From Micromussa lordhowensis (Eukaryota; Cnidaria; Anthozoa; Scleractinia; Lobophylliidae): a stretch of DNA of 64,000 nucleotides. Below the pieces are notes generated by a model. That model had not been told where the DNA came from. It searched no databases and saw nothing but the letters and a program-made list of their open reading frames with translations. A program made the translations under genes and the position numbers. Location: the NCBI GenBank assembly GCA_964020085.1, contig OZ026605.1, positions 9,616,060 through 9,680,059 of the forward strand, read 5' to 3'. Shown here piece by piece: positions 13,211 through 50,973 of the stretch (its first letter is position 1; every line of letters begins with the position of its first letter).

Positions 13211-13500
13211 GTATTCAAATACTCTTCTGACTCAAGGAACTAGGTGGGTATTTTCAAAACAGAACTGGAAATTAAAATTTGAGATCGAACTTTAGAGGGA
13301 TCATGTTCTTGCTTTCCTTCGAAAGACACTGAAGGGAAACGCGATGACCTATACATTCCAGGTGTAAAAAAAACGTGGTTCAAAACAATCGTATTAAGAA
13401 TTTTCACCTCGAGCTCCCAATACGAGAGTAGTATAATGTTGCCAGCCGACTTCAGACTAGCCTGCATAGCCAGCATTCTCGTACGAAGAGCTTTTTTTGA

Positions 13501-13622
13501 AATTCTGGCCGGGCGTAAACTGGAGAGAGAGCAAAAAAAAAATCGACCAAGAAGGAAGTGGTAGTAGCCCCGTGTTTCGTCGAGTTTTTTCCTCTCACTC
13601 CAGTTTGCGCGAGGCCAGAATG
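13501..13622. mobile_element. Foldback element near LRRC56 3' end
   Basis: ATTCTGGCCGGGCGTAAACT and its inverted partner AGTTTGCGCGAGGCCAGAAT flank a purine-rich loop (GAGAGAGAGC, A9). Weaker pairing extends outward to a TGCAT on each side. No coding content. Confidence 0.5.
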
Positions 13623-14040
13623 CGAAAGAAGGTCTTCACACGGGAACACTTGCTGCATCATGACAAGTGCAAGCTGCACAGTATTGCATTCGTGTTAGTT
13701 ACGGCTGTCCCGGCGCTCAACAGATAAAAAGCCTCATAATTTGTCCAGCGGAAGGCTCTACAATACATGTAAAGTAAGGTTGCTTATGCACGGTTTGCGC
13801 GTGAGGTAAAAGCTTTTGGGGCCTTCATCGAACAAACGTAATAAGCTTAGAGTCCCAGAGCTTCAGGAAGCTGGCCAGTTAGCTATTTACAAAGCTTGGC
13901 TCGTGTCAGAAAACAGAAATCCAGTTAGTGATGACGAGGAAGAATTGAACTGGTGGTCGCAGTATCCTCATCATTGTGTCTTGCCAACTCTATTCTTTGT
14001 TCTCGCATAAACGTTTAAAAACTGACACCTATTCAAGTTA

Positions 14041-14228
14041 GAATCGCATAATTGAATAAAATCTTGCATTCTGATTGGTTTACGAAGCGAGGTATTTAGC
14101 GCGGAATTGCGAGTTGAAAACGAGGCTCGGTGATATTGTTTCGCATCTACGTCATCTATCTCATCTATCTCAGGATAAAACCAAACTGCTGTTTTCTTTT
14201 TTTCTCATTTTATTCAATTATGCGATTC
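14041..14228. repeat. Inverted-repeat element with 22-base perfect ends
   Basis: GAATCGCATAATTGAATAAA (plus AT) at 14041-14062 is repeated exactly in inverse at 14207-14228. The interior has a GCGCGGAATTGCGAGTTG stretch and a CATCTAT microrepeat. It directly abuts a second palindrome. Confidence 0.6.
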
Positions 14229-14230
14229 AA

Positions 14231-14276
14231 GGAAAATTCATTACCTGACTCGTGAATTCCGCGTTAAATTGCACTT

Positions 14277-14324
<48 letters not shown>

Positions 14325-14373
14325 TTCGCGTGCAATTTAACGCGGAATTCCCTCGTCAGGTAATGAATTTTCC
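14231..14373. repeat. Near-perfect 143-bp palindrome
   Basis: GGAAAATTCATTACCTGACT at the left is mirrored by AATGAATTTTCC at the right. Arms of about 63 bases pair almost without mismatch (AAAACCGATATCGCAC / GTGCGATATCGGTTTT) around a small loop (TCATCGCTTCGCGATTC). Hairpin-forming, non-coding. Confidence 0.75.
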
Positions 14374-17286
14374 TATAAAATAAACTCCCAACTGTCTGTA
14401 AAATACGACTGTCCGTTGAACAATCTCCGTTTACAACTGATTGTAAACAGACTGTCGAAACCGATTCAGCACGTGCGCTTACGAGGGCAACCTGGAATCA
14501 AAATTAATCCGGGCGTCTTCAGTTCCTCCGATCTGACCACTAGCTGGATTTGTAACACAGATGCCCTCAAAGTTCAACTCCTCGGCCATCTAATGTAAAC
14601 ATACCTAACGGACCAGCTTCTTATCAGATGTTTTTTTAGCAATTATGTTCCAACGTAAAATATCGTTTTATCTGCACTATCCAGTGGTCCGTTTCAGGTG
14701 TTCAGTTAGTTAAGGAGCGGCACGAAAACGACGAAAAAAGGCACAGAGGGGGGGGGGGGGGGTGCAGGGTTAAGTTTACTTAAGAGTCCAAATGGCCCAC
14801 TTAGGTCCAAGTGTGATTAGCAATGTTGTTACCCACATTACAGGCATGCGAAAGGTAGGCCTTACCCGCGCTATGCCACAAATGCCATCTGACTTCCATC
14901 TGAAGCGGTAATTAATTATCCCAAAATACCGCGAAAATGAGCCCGTCGAATTAAAACAGAACGCTAGCGTGGAAATCGCCTGATCTACGACAAACCTATA
15001 AGCTGGTCTGTTTTTTTTTTACTATTTTGCAGTAATTGAGTTTGAAAGCCACCTTAAATTTTGTCATTCCGCCATGATGTAGACCACGCCTATACTGTGA
15101 TCTCATCCCGTTCTCGCCCACCTTTTGAATTGTATGGTTTTCTAAGTCTTTCCGCCATTTTATTTTGGTTTTGCATTAATTCTAGTTAATCTCGATCTTT
15201 GAAAACCCGAACTTATACGCTTGGAAATGGGACATTTTGACAAGTTTCAATAAGAGCCCGAAAATAATTAAATATGAGGCGACTAAATTTTTCGGCATTT
15301 TTTGGTTACGCTCGCATTATGTTACATTATATTGTAAACGCGACCATTACTTGTGCTCATTCAAGAGTAATTATGCCGGTACGGTTGTTAACGCAATATT
15401 GTTTGGCTTATATACAGACTATATTCGCTCACTTATGAGAATAACCATATATAAAATAGGGATATGGTAATAGCCGATTGAACAAGGTTGAAATTTTTAA
15501 AAAGGTCTTAATTTCTCTGGCACACCGTTAATTTCATAAAGGTCAGAACAAATATGTAAGAAAGGGTTAGTGCGCTGCTCAAATGACGACAATGCCATTT
15601 GTTTGATACAGCTGGTACAGTAGGTTATGTTAAAAGATCAAAACTCGTCCGGGATTCACTGAGGAATAAAAACAATGGTGAATTCTCAAAGCTGCTCGCA
15701 GTAAATTTTTAAGCTCCTGTTATAAGCACATTTATATTTTATAATTAAAAAACCACTTGTCATAATTGATTTTCTTATTTGGATATATCAAGATACGAGA
15801 AAGGGAAAAATTAGGAGGGGGGCTAGCGAATAGGTCAGAATGTCTCATGTTTGTCTCGATTTTATCGTAGTTTTGTCTACAGCTCCTCGGTGTGTCTAGG
15901 TCTTCTCCAAGGTTAGTAAGTTGTTTTAAAGTTGCTCCATTAACTTACTTGACATAGATAACTCAAGATTCTTCATCTAACAAGGTCAACGTGATAAGAG
16001 CTATATCGGAAATCGCACTGTCCTCGCTTTTATTCGCATCTCCTTCGACAGTACCGCCAAAAACCACATCTAACGTGAATCAATCACGAATGCTGATCAA
16101 AATGCATGGAGAATGACTCTTAAATGCTCTTCAGTGCCGCGGCCTTCAATGTAAACCAAAACCGAGGCTGTGCATGTCAAAGAAATGTAATAATGAATTA
16201 AGTGTTGATTTACATCTAGTAATCGCTAGACAACCGTCTAGCGTCCACGACCATCTGATTTTTGCAAAGTCTAGATAGCACCGTCCAATGAGGGAATATT
16301 TTGGTTGGCTGTAGCGATGGGAGCCCACTTTCTTCAATTTATCGCATCTTAATTGCGAAATTATACGTCTGGAAAAGTCATCACAGGATGCTTGAAAGCC
16401 TTTGATATTTAAGGAATGCGTCAAAATTGATTAGTTTTCCCAAATTTTTCAACGTAAACACGAAATAAATAACTTGTCAATTTTATAAATTCGTAACAGG
16501 GAGTCCTTCGAATTAGAAGCGTCACAGGAATCCAAAAAAATATTTTGATTTTTTTTTCGCCCTGTGACAAGTTCATCTGTTTTTTTATATGGGTCGTTTA
16601 AAGTTCAGATATTCAGTTTGGGGATTTTATTTTTCTAAAACAATATCGTTATAACAATTCCGCGAGGACAATATACCCATTTACACTGTAAACATAACGT
16701 AACCCATTTTTCCGAGTGTCAAAAATTTAATCGTTCCCCGGTCTCCGTGTCGGGTAACCTCACGAATTGAAAGCACTGGTATTGTTTATCAAGCATCTTG
16801 AAACCACGCACATGAAGACTTTGAGCAGTTTTAAAAATGTGTAGCGTTTATGCAATAAGTGGATGTTGTGTGGGCAGGATTTTTATCCCGGCCCACGGGA
16901 AAAGCACTTCTTCCTCTGTTGTGAGGTTCTGACAGGTGGCTGAGCCGCCAAGCGCGCACGGCCTCCTGGGATACAAGTTGCAAGTTTTGCTCTCTGAGCT
17001 GTGTATATCTTGTTCTTTTGCGATTGTCAAGCGAATTACGTCCAGAAACGTGTTTTATTGTCTTTCTAGCTACTGCATAGATAAAGACAGAGCTAAGGAT
17101 AAGTAAGAAAGCGTCAATATCCCGCAAGATGGTGGAAGAATGCGCGGAAAACAGATTCCATCGGCCGTTTTCGCGCTAGAGGAAGTGTTCGCCGGTCATC
17201 CCTCGCGGCCATGTAATCGTACGTCAAATCGCTCATCCGCTTGATCTGGTTTTCTCTGGGCTTCGGCGTTTCGTTCTATCGCCAAA

Positions 17287-43941
<26,655 letters not shown>

Positions 43942-46900
43942 CAGTTATCTGGCAATCAGTAATCACACAGTTTGGTAAGTATCGATAAGATAGTTAAAGA
44001 TGATTTCCAGTCCTTGCTGCACACTCGAGAGAGTTTGTTTACGTTTTTTGTTTTGTTTCATGTAAGACATCACAAAATATAAACATTTTGCAACTACATA
44101 CATGAAGTAAATACAAAGCGGTCAAAGCTTTATGCTTCGTTCTTTCTCGTATCACTTGATGAAACAACTTCACAACTGTAAAAATCAATGAAGCTGTTGG
44201 AAAAAGAATTTGAAAGGCCTCAAAGATAAGGCATGTGGTTCGTAGCGAATAACATTGATTGCGTTTATTTTTTTCCAATAAACCCTGTCCGTGACGTCAC
44301 GCCCAAGACCCTGGTAGACTGGAACAAGTACCATTGTTTGTACAGATTTAAAGATGGTGTAATTTGTGCAATCATTAAGATAGTTTTATTGTTTTAAAAG
44401 GTAAAGTCTGCATATGAGCCAAGTGGCCCATCAGGCCGGATCTTGTCCTGGTTTCCCTAGCATGAAGCGACTAGGAATATTTCTACTCCCCCCTGGATGG
44501 GATGCCAGTCCATCGCAGGGTTACCCCAGCATTAAATTCGCCAGTACCCATTTATACACCAGGGTGGAGAGACGCACCGTGAGAGTAAAGTGTCTTGCCT
44601 AAGAACACAACACAATGTCCCAGGCCAGGGCTCGAACCCGGAGCGCTCACTCCGGAGTTGAGTGCACTAACCATGAGGCCACCATTTTGATACCTTGGAA
44701 TTTGCTGGGCGACTGTGTGAGCAATTAACTAAGGACATTTTTTTCCATCTTGTTCTCCGCAGGTGTCGAATATGAATGGTTTACTAAAATTAACCAATAT
44801 ATCAAGTATGCTTAAATTATAAATACAAATTTATTTTTTCATTTAGACAAGGGTATTGGTATTGTAAACTATACTAGTCGTTTTAGTACCTAATTTTATG
44901 AAATTGTAACAAAAGATTTATTATGTAAAGGAATTGGTCTGAGATTCCTCAAGACCGGCTACAGCAAATGTTCTTGGGCTTGTGTAATGATGACATATCT
45001 CGAGCGTTTTGTATAATGTAATTTGCAATGACTAACTTGTGAATATGATTAATTCCGTCAGAGTGATAAATTAATTAAAATTTGGCACGCGCCATTCAGC
45101 ATGTGCTGCTAGTAGTCATTGTGACCGGTTTTACCAGTTTTCAGAGTTTGAGTGATTGTTCAATGTGACTGAAAAATTTCATCCCAGTGTTGCTGCCCTT
45201 GTCAAATTTTATTTTTTATAGAGTTGTATAAATTTTATAACTCCCTGTCTTTGTGACCTAACCTAACGTAATGCGAGAAAAGGAAGTTGTTGTTTGCTTT
45301 GTTTTTTTTTTTGATTGAGTAAAGGTGAAAATTGGTATAACGCAACTCAACGAAGGCTACTAGCATCCATTTTGAGAGTCGTGGGCGTGTTTTGATAAAA
45401 TTTTGTAATGAATTGAAGTAATTATTGTACTGATTCCAGTTGAAATGAATTCAAAATACCTTCTCCTGAAAGAGGTATAAAATTATTACGTCACAAAGTT
45501 TGACCATATTTAGCTTGACACGTGATTAGTGAATTTTTGTCACTTGTGTAGTTTAAGTGTTAGGTACTAAGTACAGTTTTCATAGTTGTGAGTACATTCG
45601 ATGGTAGAGTTTTGGTATTTTTTCCCCCACTCATTGAGGTTGAAGTCGTTTCTGGTAGGATTGTAATCCTGCAGAGTTCCGTACAGGGTCTGTACAGTGT
45701 TCAGTAAATCTTGGTCAAGCTTCTGATTTGTACAGAATTTTGAATGGCGAGATAAGACATAATTTACGAGGCAGCAATTTATCTCTTTCGTCCGCTTTCT
45801 TTTCTGTTAAATTAATCACGAAAAATTAGCTATTGTGGTGGTCCTTAACTACGTATATACTAGGCATTGAACATGGCCAGATCCCTGTAGACTTGCAAAG
45901 AATTCCTGATTATCCAGAATACACAAGTCTTCATATGTATAAGTTTAATAATTAATACTGCGCAAAAGTGGTAATCAGCGCTGCACTACATTTTTTCTCG
46001 ATATCTTGGCCACATGATGGGGGACAGAAAACTATCATGTTATTTGTTCGGTGTACTAACTTGCTAGGAGTAGATTGCTTGGGCCTTGGGCTGTATATCA
46101 CATGGTCAAATCCGTAAAGTTCCAAACTTTACAGACCCAACAACTGTACCCTAGCATCATTAAATAAATTAATAGTAGAATGCTTTTTTATATGAAAGGA
46201 AGAATTGCCTGTTATATATTGAAGGAGGCACTCTGACAGGCTCTTGGACGTTTAAATTGATTTATATGGTGCAATGAATTTTTGGAAGTATTGAACAAGG
46301 TTAGGACATTTGTAGGCTTCTTTGCTAAGAATGTTCTTTATCGAGACTTGAATGAATTTGTAGTACATATCCAACTACTCAACGTCCTCAATATTTATGT
46401 CGACTGTGCGAAGCTTGTCTAAGACCTTTTTGTATCATGCCTTAAGTCCCAAACTTGCTGGTGATCTCAGTGTATGCTATCCGTGTTTTTACTGACTGTA
46501 GTTCCTTAAAGTTAGTCGTACACTTGATATTGAACATATCGATTCGACTTTTATAGATTTGAAACTGCCTTCATTGCTAATATATCTGGTACGTAAGCGA
46601 CAGACTAGGTTGTGCGTCGAATGAGAGCGTAAAATGACAGCGTAATTAAATAGCTGTTACTGTGGGATAATTTGCTTGTACAAGTTGCCGTGGAAGCACT
46701 TCACAGGCGGTATCTCTATATTTATTCACAAATGAGAACAAGATTTTTTTGTTTTTCTGTACTGTATATCATTTGTAAAATATGAAAACCAACAATTTTG
46801 TCATCTTTAATGTATATGTAACCAAATATCAGGATCATGAAATACAGTTATATTTTAGTACTAGCGGTCTGCAAGTCTTTGGAGAATAAACTAAAACTGG
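43942..46900 (+). other. PPFIA: Liprin-alpha 3' UTR, spliced, with candidate poly(A) signals
   Basis: The sequence TTTG|gtaagt at 43975 is a strong donor only about 33 bases after the stop codon at 43939-43941. A good acceptor (ttgttctccgcag) ends at 44762, so the 3' UTR appears to be interrupted by a 788-base intron. That intron contains a SINE. The rest, 44763 to about 46,910, is AT-rich and has no coding frame. AATAAA occurs at 46163-46168 and 46885-46890; the second is my choice for the transcript end. The stop-to-junction distance is shorter than the ~50 bases normally needed to trigger nonsense-mediated decay. Confidence 0.55.
44400..44690 (-). mobile_element. tRNA-derived SINE, second nearly full copy
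   Basis: Same sequence order as 21059-21352: A box, B box (GGTTCGAGCCC), the CCATCCAGGGGGGAGTAG core and the tail ATGCAGACTTTACC, all on the minus strand. No clear target-site duplication was found. It lies in the intron of the liprin-alpha 3' UTR. Confidence 0.8.
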
Positions 46901-47029
46901 TTAGCTAAACACCAAGAGAGGGTTGTTTTTCTTGATTTCCTGGTAACCTTTTGATGGGTGTGGACTGGGAACATTGTATCACGTGACCCGTTTCAGCGAA
47001 TGAGAGGCTGGATGTAAAATTTCACACAC

Positions 47030-48231
47030 CAGGCGCCGGTTGTTCGAAAGCCGATTAAAAAAACCCGAGGTTAGCGGTTATTCCGCGATTAAATTTCTTA
47101 TTCCCGGGATAGCTAATCGGGGGATAAAATGGTGTTCCTGAAAACAGATTTAATCTTTGATTAACTATTCTTCGATTAAACTCAGATTAAGCCGGTAAAA
47201 CCGGTCTGTGGTGGGAGAAAATGGTGTAGCACTAGGGGAGGGAAAGGATAATTTTGACGGCTCCTACAATATTGATACGAACTTGCTGTTGAATGAAATG
47301 AAAAAGAAAGCCCAATTCTTATATCTCAAGTCAATTTGCTTTCTATAAGGACCAATAAAAATGCTTAAATTAAAATTAGAGTTGTGATAAACTCTGGGCA
47401 AAGCTTACTGAATCATGCATCAGTGAGCTCTTGAAAACGCCTACCGATTTCAGTAATTTTCAGCCTTACGTCTTTCAGGTCTTTCTAAACTTGTGTAGAA
47501 ATTTAGAATAGCCTCTGTTCGCATTGGCTAATAAATTTACTTTGGCTAAGGGAATATACTAAAAATTAGGAATGCCATAAACTAAGCAATGAAGCAAAAG
47601 CGGAGATTTATGATCTTAATTCTGCCGACTGACATAAACAACTTTTTGAAGAACAAGCAAGCTCGACAACAAACTAAACACAAGTAACAATATTTTGTCC
47701 ATGAAACACTCGCCTTTAATTCCACCACTGATCTTTCCATTTTGCATCACAGCGGCTAGTAAGCTACGGTTTGTACCTCTGAGAGCGGAAATGTTGAAAA
47801 TTCTTGCTTCGTTCTCGTCATGTAGAAGTTTGCGGATCGCCGAACAGCGATCTGTCTGTGTTGTAAAAACATGAAAAAGCGCGGGAAAACCAGACGCGGA
47901 ATGGCTCGTCCGTTATTAGAGAATAGTAAAATCCAATTCGGAAAAGTGGTCAGGTAGGCTGAATTGCTTTTTGTTCCTTGCCGGGCTTGGCATTAAAGCA
48001 AAATGAAGAAACCGTAAGTCCGCTATTTTGATTTGTTTGTCCGCTTTTTCATCCGATTAGCGAGTTAATCCACCTCGCTAGGTGTGTTAAATTTAACCCT
48101 TAGTTTAATCCTTGGATAGTGTTAATCGAGCTTCGAGGAACAGAATTTAATAGAAGGATAAAGTTACTCCGTGGATTAGGATGATTTAATCGTGGGTTAG
48201 CGCTAATCGTCTTTCGAACAACCGGGGCCAG
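47030..48231. mobile_element. Non-autonomous DNA transposon, about 1.2 kb, TTGTTCGAA terminal repeats
   Basis: Left end CAGGCGCCGGTTGTTCGAAA and right end (inverted) CTGGCCCCGGTTGTTCGAAA form inverted repeats. Degenerate pairing continues inward (CCGATTA, TTAGCG, GATTAAATTTC). The interior of about 1 kb has no long frame and no transposase motifs. The GTTGTTCGAA end is shared with the ~150-bp MITEs at 7245-7392 and 58203-58353. Confidence 0.65.
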
Positions 48232-48332
48232 CTCATTAATTACCAACCTCGTTCCCATGCTCTCTGAGAGCCTGGCAACGAGGTTGCTCATTTGCGTGTT
48301 TGGTCAATGCTAGCGGGTTTACATGACAATGG

Positions 48333-48520
48333 GCCCTATGCACGGTCCGGTCACATGGTACGGAATAAATTATGCTGGGACGCAAGTTACACAGTGGGAC
48401 TTTCAAAACAAAACAGTCGGGCTGGACTGGTACGAGTTTCTTTGTTTTGGAAGCCCCACTGCGTTATTTGCGTCCCAGCATAATTTATTCCGTACCATGT
48501 GACCGGATCGTGCAAAGGGC
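48333..48520. mobile_element. Foldback element, 188 bp, very well paired
   Basis: CACGGTCCGGTCACATGGTA followed by CGGAATAAATTATGCTGGGA is mirrored almost exactly by TCCCAGCATAATTTATTCCG then TACCATGTGACCGGATCGTG. Arms are about 60 bases with few mismatches, and the interior arms (CAGTGGGACTT / AAGCCCCACTG) also pair. Non-coding. Confidence 0.75.
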
Positions 48521-48828
48521 ATATTGTTACTGTATTGAAGAAATCATGGAAAGAACGGGGTGACATTTCCAAGAAACTCGCAGTTAAGAATGTGATCCCG
48601 TTGCCTTTGGTTCGGCAATGGTTGGCTCGAGGGGCCTAAATATCCCTTATGACATAATTTCCAGTTGCAAAATTAACGATTTTCCTGCTCGATATCCCGT
48701 TTTATCTTAATGGAGATGACACAGGCGAGAACGCTTAGAAATTCCAAGAAACGAGGTTCCAGTCCTACTGGCAATGGAACCAAATTTAGCAAACAGTTCG
48801 GTTTTAGCGTCCTAAACTTGGTGTTTCT

Positions 48829-48907
48829 CATTCTCGACCCCAGAGCTCTTCTCTCTTGTCGCCGTCAGTCACGTGATAAAAGACAAGAGCTCTGGGGTCG
48901 AGAATGG
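48829..48907. repeat. Perfect 22-base-arm hairpin
   Basis: CATTCTCGACCCCAGAGCTC is mirrored by GAGCTCTGGGGTCGAGAATG, with a ~35-base loop containing CACGTGA. A MITE remnant or other foldback. Confidence 0.6.
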
Positions 48908-49964
48908 GTGTTTCTGACAGGTCGCGTGACGTTTAGCGGAAAATAGCCATTATTTGAGGAATTGTTGGTGGTTTTTAGTAATATGTCCAACAAGAACGCG
49001 TTTTAGATGCAGGTCAATTATTTCCATTCTCTCACGTTTGGAATGATCGTCCCTTTTTTCGCAGAAAAAATTTATAGGGCCAAAGGTCGTTTTTTTCAAC
49101 AAAATTTGACTTTTGATCATTTACATCTTCTAAAAACGAAATCAAGAAAGTTCATTCCAAACGTAGCAAGAAAGATAATTTAATTTTGCATCGAAAACGC
49201 GCATTCATTGATCAATACGACACCAATTTGCCGATTTATTAAACTCTAACAAAATGATCACACGTGATCAAAATAATGTGTTAATTTTAAGGCAAGTTTT
49301 ATAATCAAGGAAAATGTCAGCTTGGTGAGACAAATATAACAAGATAAATAGCTGCCCTACCATTTTTCTACTTTACATTCCTGACCCAGTCCTTAAACTG
49401 CTTCAGTAGTCTCTTGTATTGATTCAACAACGTCGAACAACTTTTGTCCTATCTCCGACGGTTACATTCGCATGAAGTAAAACAATTACAGAATAAGCTA
49501 TTTATGCGTAGATTTAGACGAAAAACCGATTGTTTGATACAAAAGGAAAAACACTACCACTTATATAGCATTAACCATTCCTGTGAAGAACTGTGAATTC
49601 ATTAATATTCAAATGGCAACCGTCAAATGTGACAACATGACAACAACATCTTGAACCAAGACAACTACCAGTTTTTCAAATTTCGAGCCCACAGTTATTC
49701 TGAAAATCAACGCAAGCGACAGCAACGGAATAAAAATAATGGTAATGATCATTAATGTAATCCGCATTACAGTGAACTTGCCTGGAGTCTGGACATGTTG
49801 TTAACATTCACACAACGAACTGAAATGTTTCGATTTTATTGGCACAACTTGTATGCACAGGTCTTGGTAAAATCTTATCAGCCTTAGCCGATAGAAAAAA
49901 AAACCCGGAAAACTACATCCTATAATTACCGGTATTATAAATGTGAAGAGTTCTAAAAAGCCGG

Positions 49965-50865
49965 AAAAGTGGAAAACAACCAATTACACAAACCCACCCC
50001 ACGTCACTGCTCAATATCGAAGCCAAAAAAAAATGAAAGCCGGAATTGATGATCAAATAAATGATCTGGTCGTTTTTCTTTAACTATATCCATTCTAAAT
50101 TAAAATTTACTTCTTAATGAACCTCCCAAAGATAATCTGGATTGGGTGTGACTATTGACTGAAAATTGGTCAAAATTTAACCTGTCAGCTTAGAAATGGC
50201 TCGTGACCTGAGACCTAAAATCTTCAAAATTTAAGCATATTAGACAACTGGTCTGAAATCCTTATTAAAAAGCCAGAAAAGTACGAAATAACCGAACACA
50301 CAAACCCAACCCATATTAGGCTCACTGCTCAATATCGAAGCAAAAAAAGTATGAAAGCCGGAATTGATGATCAAATAACTGATCTGGTCGTTTTTCTTTA
50401 ACTATATCTATTCTAAATTAAAAATTTACTTCTCAATGCAACTCCCAAAGACGGTCTGGATTTAACTGTTAACTGAGAATTGGTCAAATTTTTAACTGCC
50501 AGCTTAGAAATGGCTCGTCACCTGAGACCTAAAGTCTTCAAAATTTAAGTATAGTAGACAAATGGTCTGAAATTCTTATTAAAAAGCCAGAAAAGTACGA
50601 AAGAACCGAACACACAAACCCAACCCATAGTAGGCTCACTGCTCAATATCGAAGCAAAAAAATATGAAAGCCGGAATTGATGATCAAATAACTGATCTGG
50701 TCGTTTTTCTTTAACTATATCTATTCTAAATTAAAAATTTACTTCTTAAGGCAACTCCCAAAGACGGTCTGGATTGGGTGTAAACTGTTAACTGAGAATT
50801 GGTCAAAATTTTAAATGTCAGCTTAGAAATGGCCCATCACCTGAAAAACTGGTCTGAACTTTTTA
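49965..50865. repeat. Three tandem copies of a ~315-bp unit next to the NACHT-LRR 3' end
   Basis: The marker GCTCAATATCGAAG recurs at 50009, 50327 and 50641 (spacings 318 and 314). Each is followed by GAAAGCCGGAATTGATGATC, GATCTGGTCGTTTTTCTTTA and CAGCTTAGAAATGGC, with few differences. The third copy decays near 50850, about 110 bases from the stop codon. The repeats have no coding frame. Confidence 0.85.
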
Positions 50866-50973
50866 TAAATAGTTGAGACATCGCTGAAAATGTAACTGAT
50901 AACCATACCCTATCCAGACCATCTGTGAAGAGTCTATGAACACCTTGCAAACGTTTTCTGGTACACGATGTTT

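Larger units (their letters stand above)
13211..17286. other. Intergenic region between LRRC56 and liprin-alpha
   Basis: No coding frame with recognisable homology. It contains three foldback structures (13501-13622, 14041-14228, 14231-14373), a G-tract at 14746-14762 and AT-rich sequence. The last few hundred bases are less AT-rich and presumably hold the liprin-alpha promoter and 5' UTR. No TATA box was identified, and an AAGATGGTGG motif near 17126 is the only promoter-like string noticed. A 98-residue minus-strand frame at 16831-17127 is discussed in the findings. Confidence 0.5.
46911..50973. other. Intergenic region between liprin-alpha and the NACHT-LRR gene (convergent 3' ends)
   Basis: No gene was recognised. 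It holds the 1.2-kb element, two foldbacks and a ~315-bp tandem array. The only minus-strand AATAAA noticed here is near 49835-49840, about 1.1 kb past the NACHT-LRR stop. The transcript end of that gene is therefore uncertain and may include the tandem array. Confidence 0.5.
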
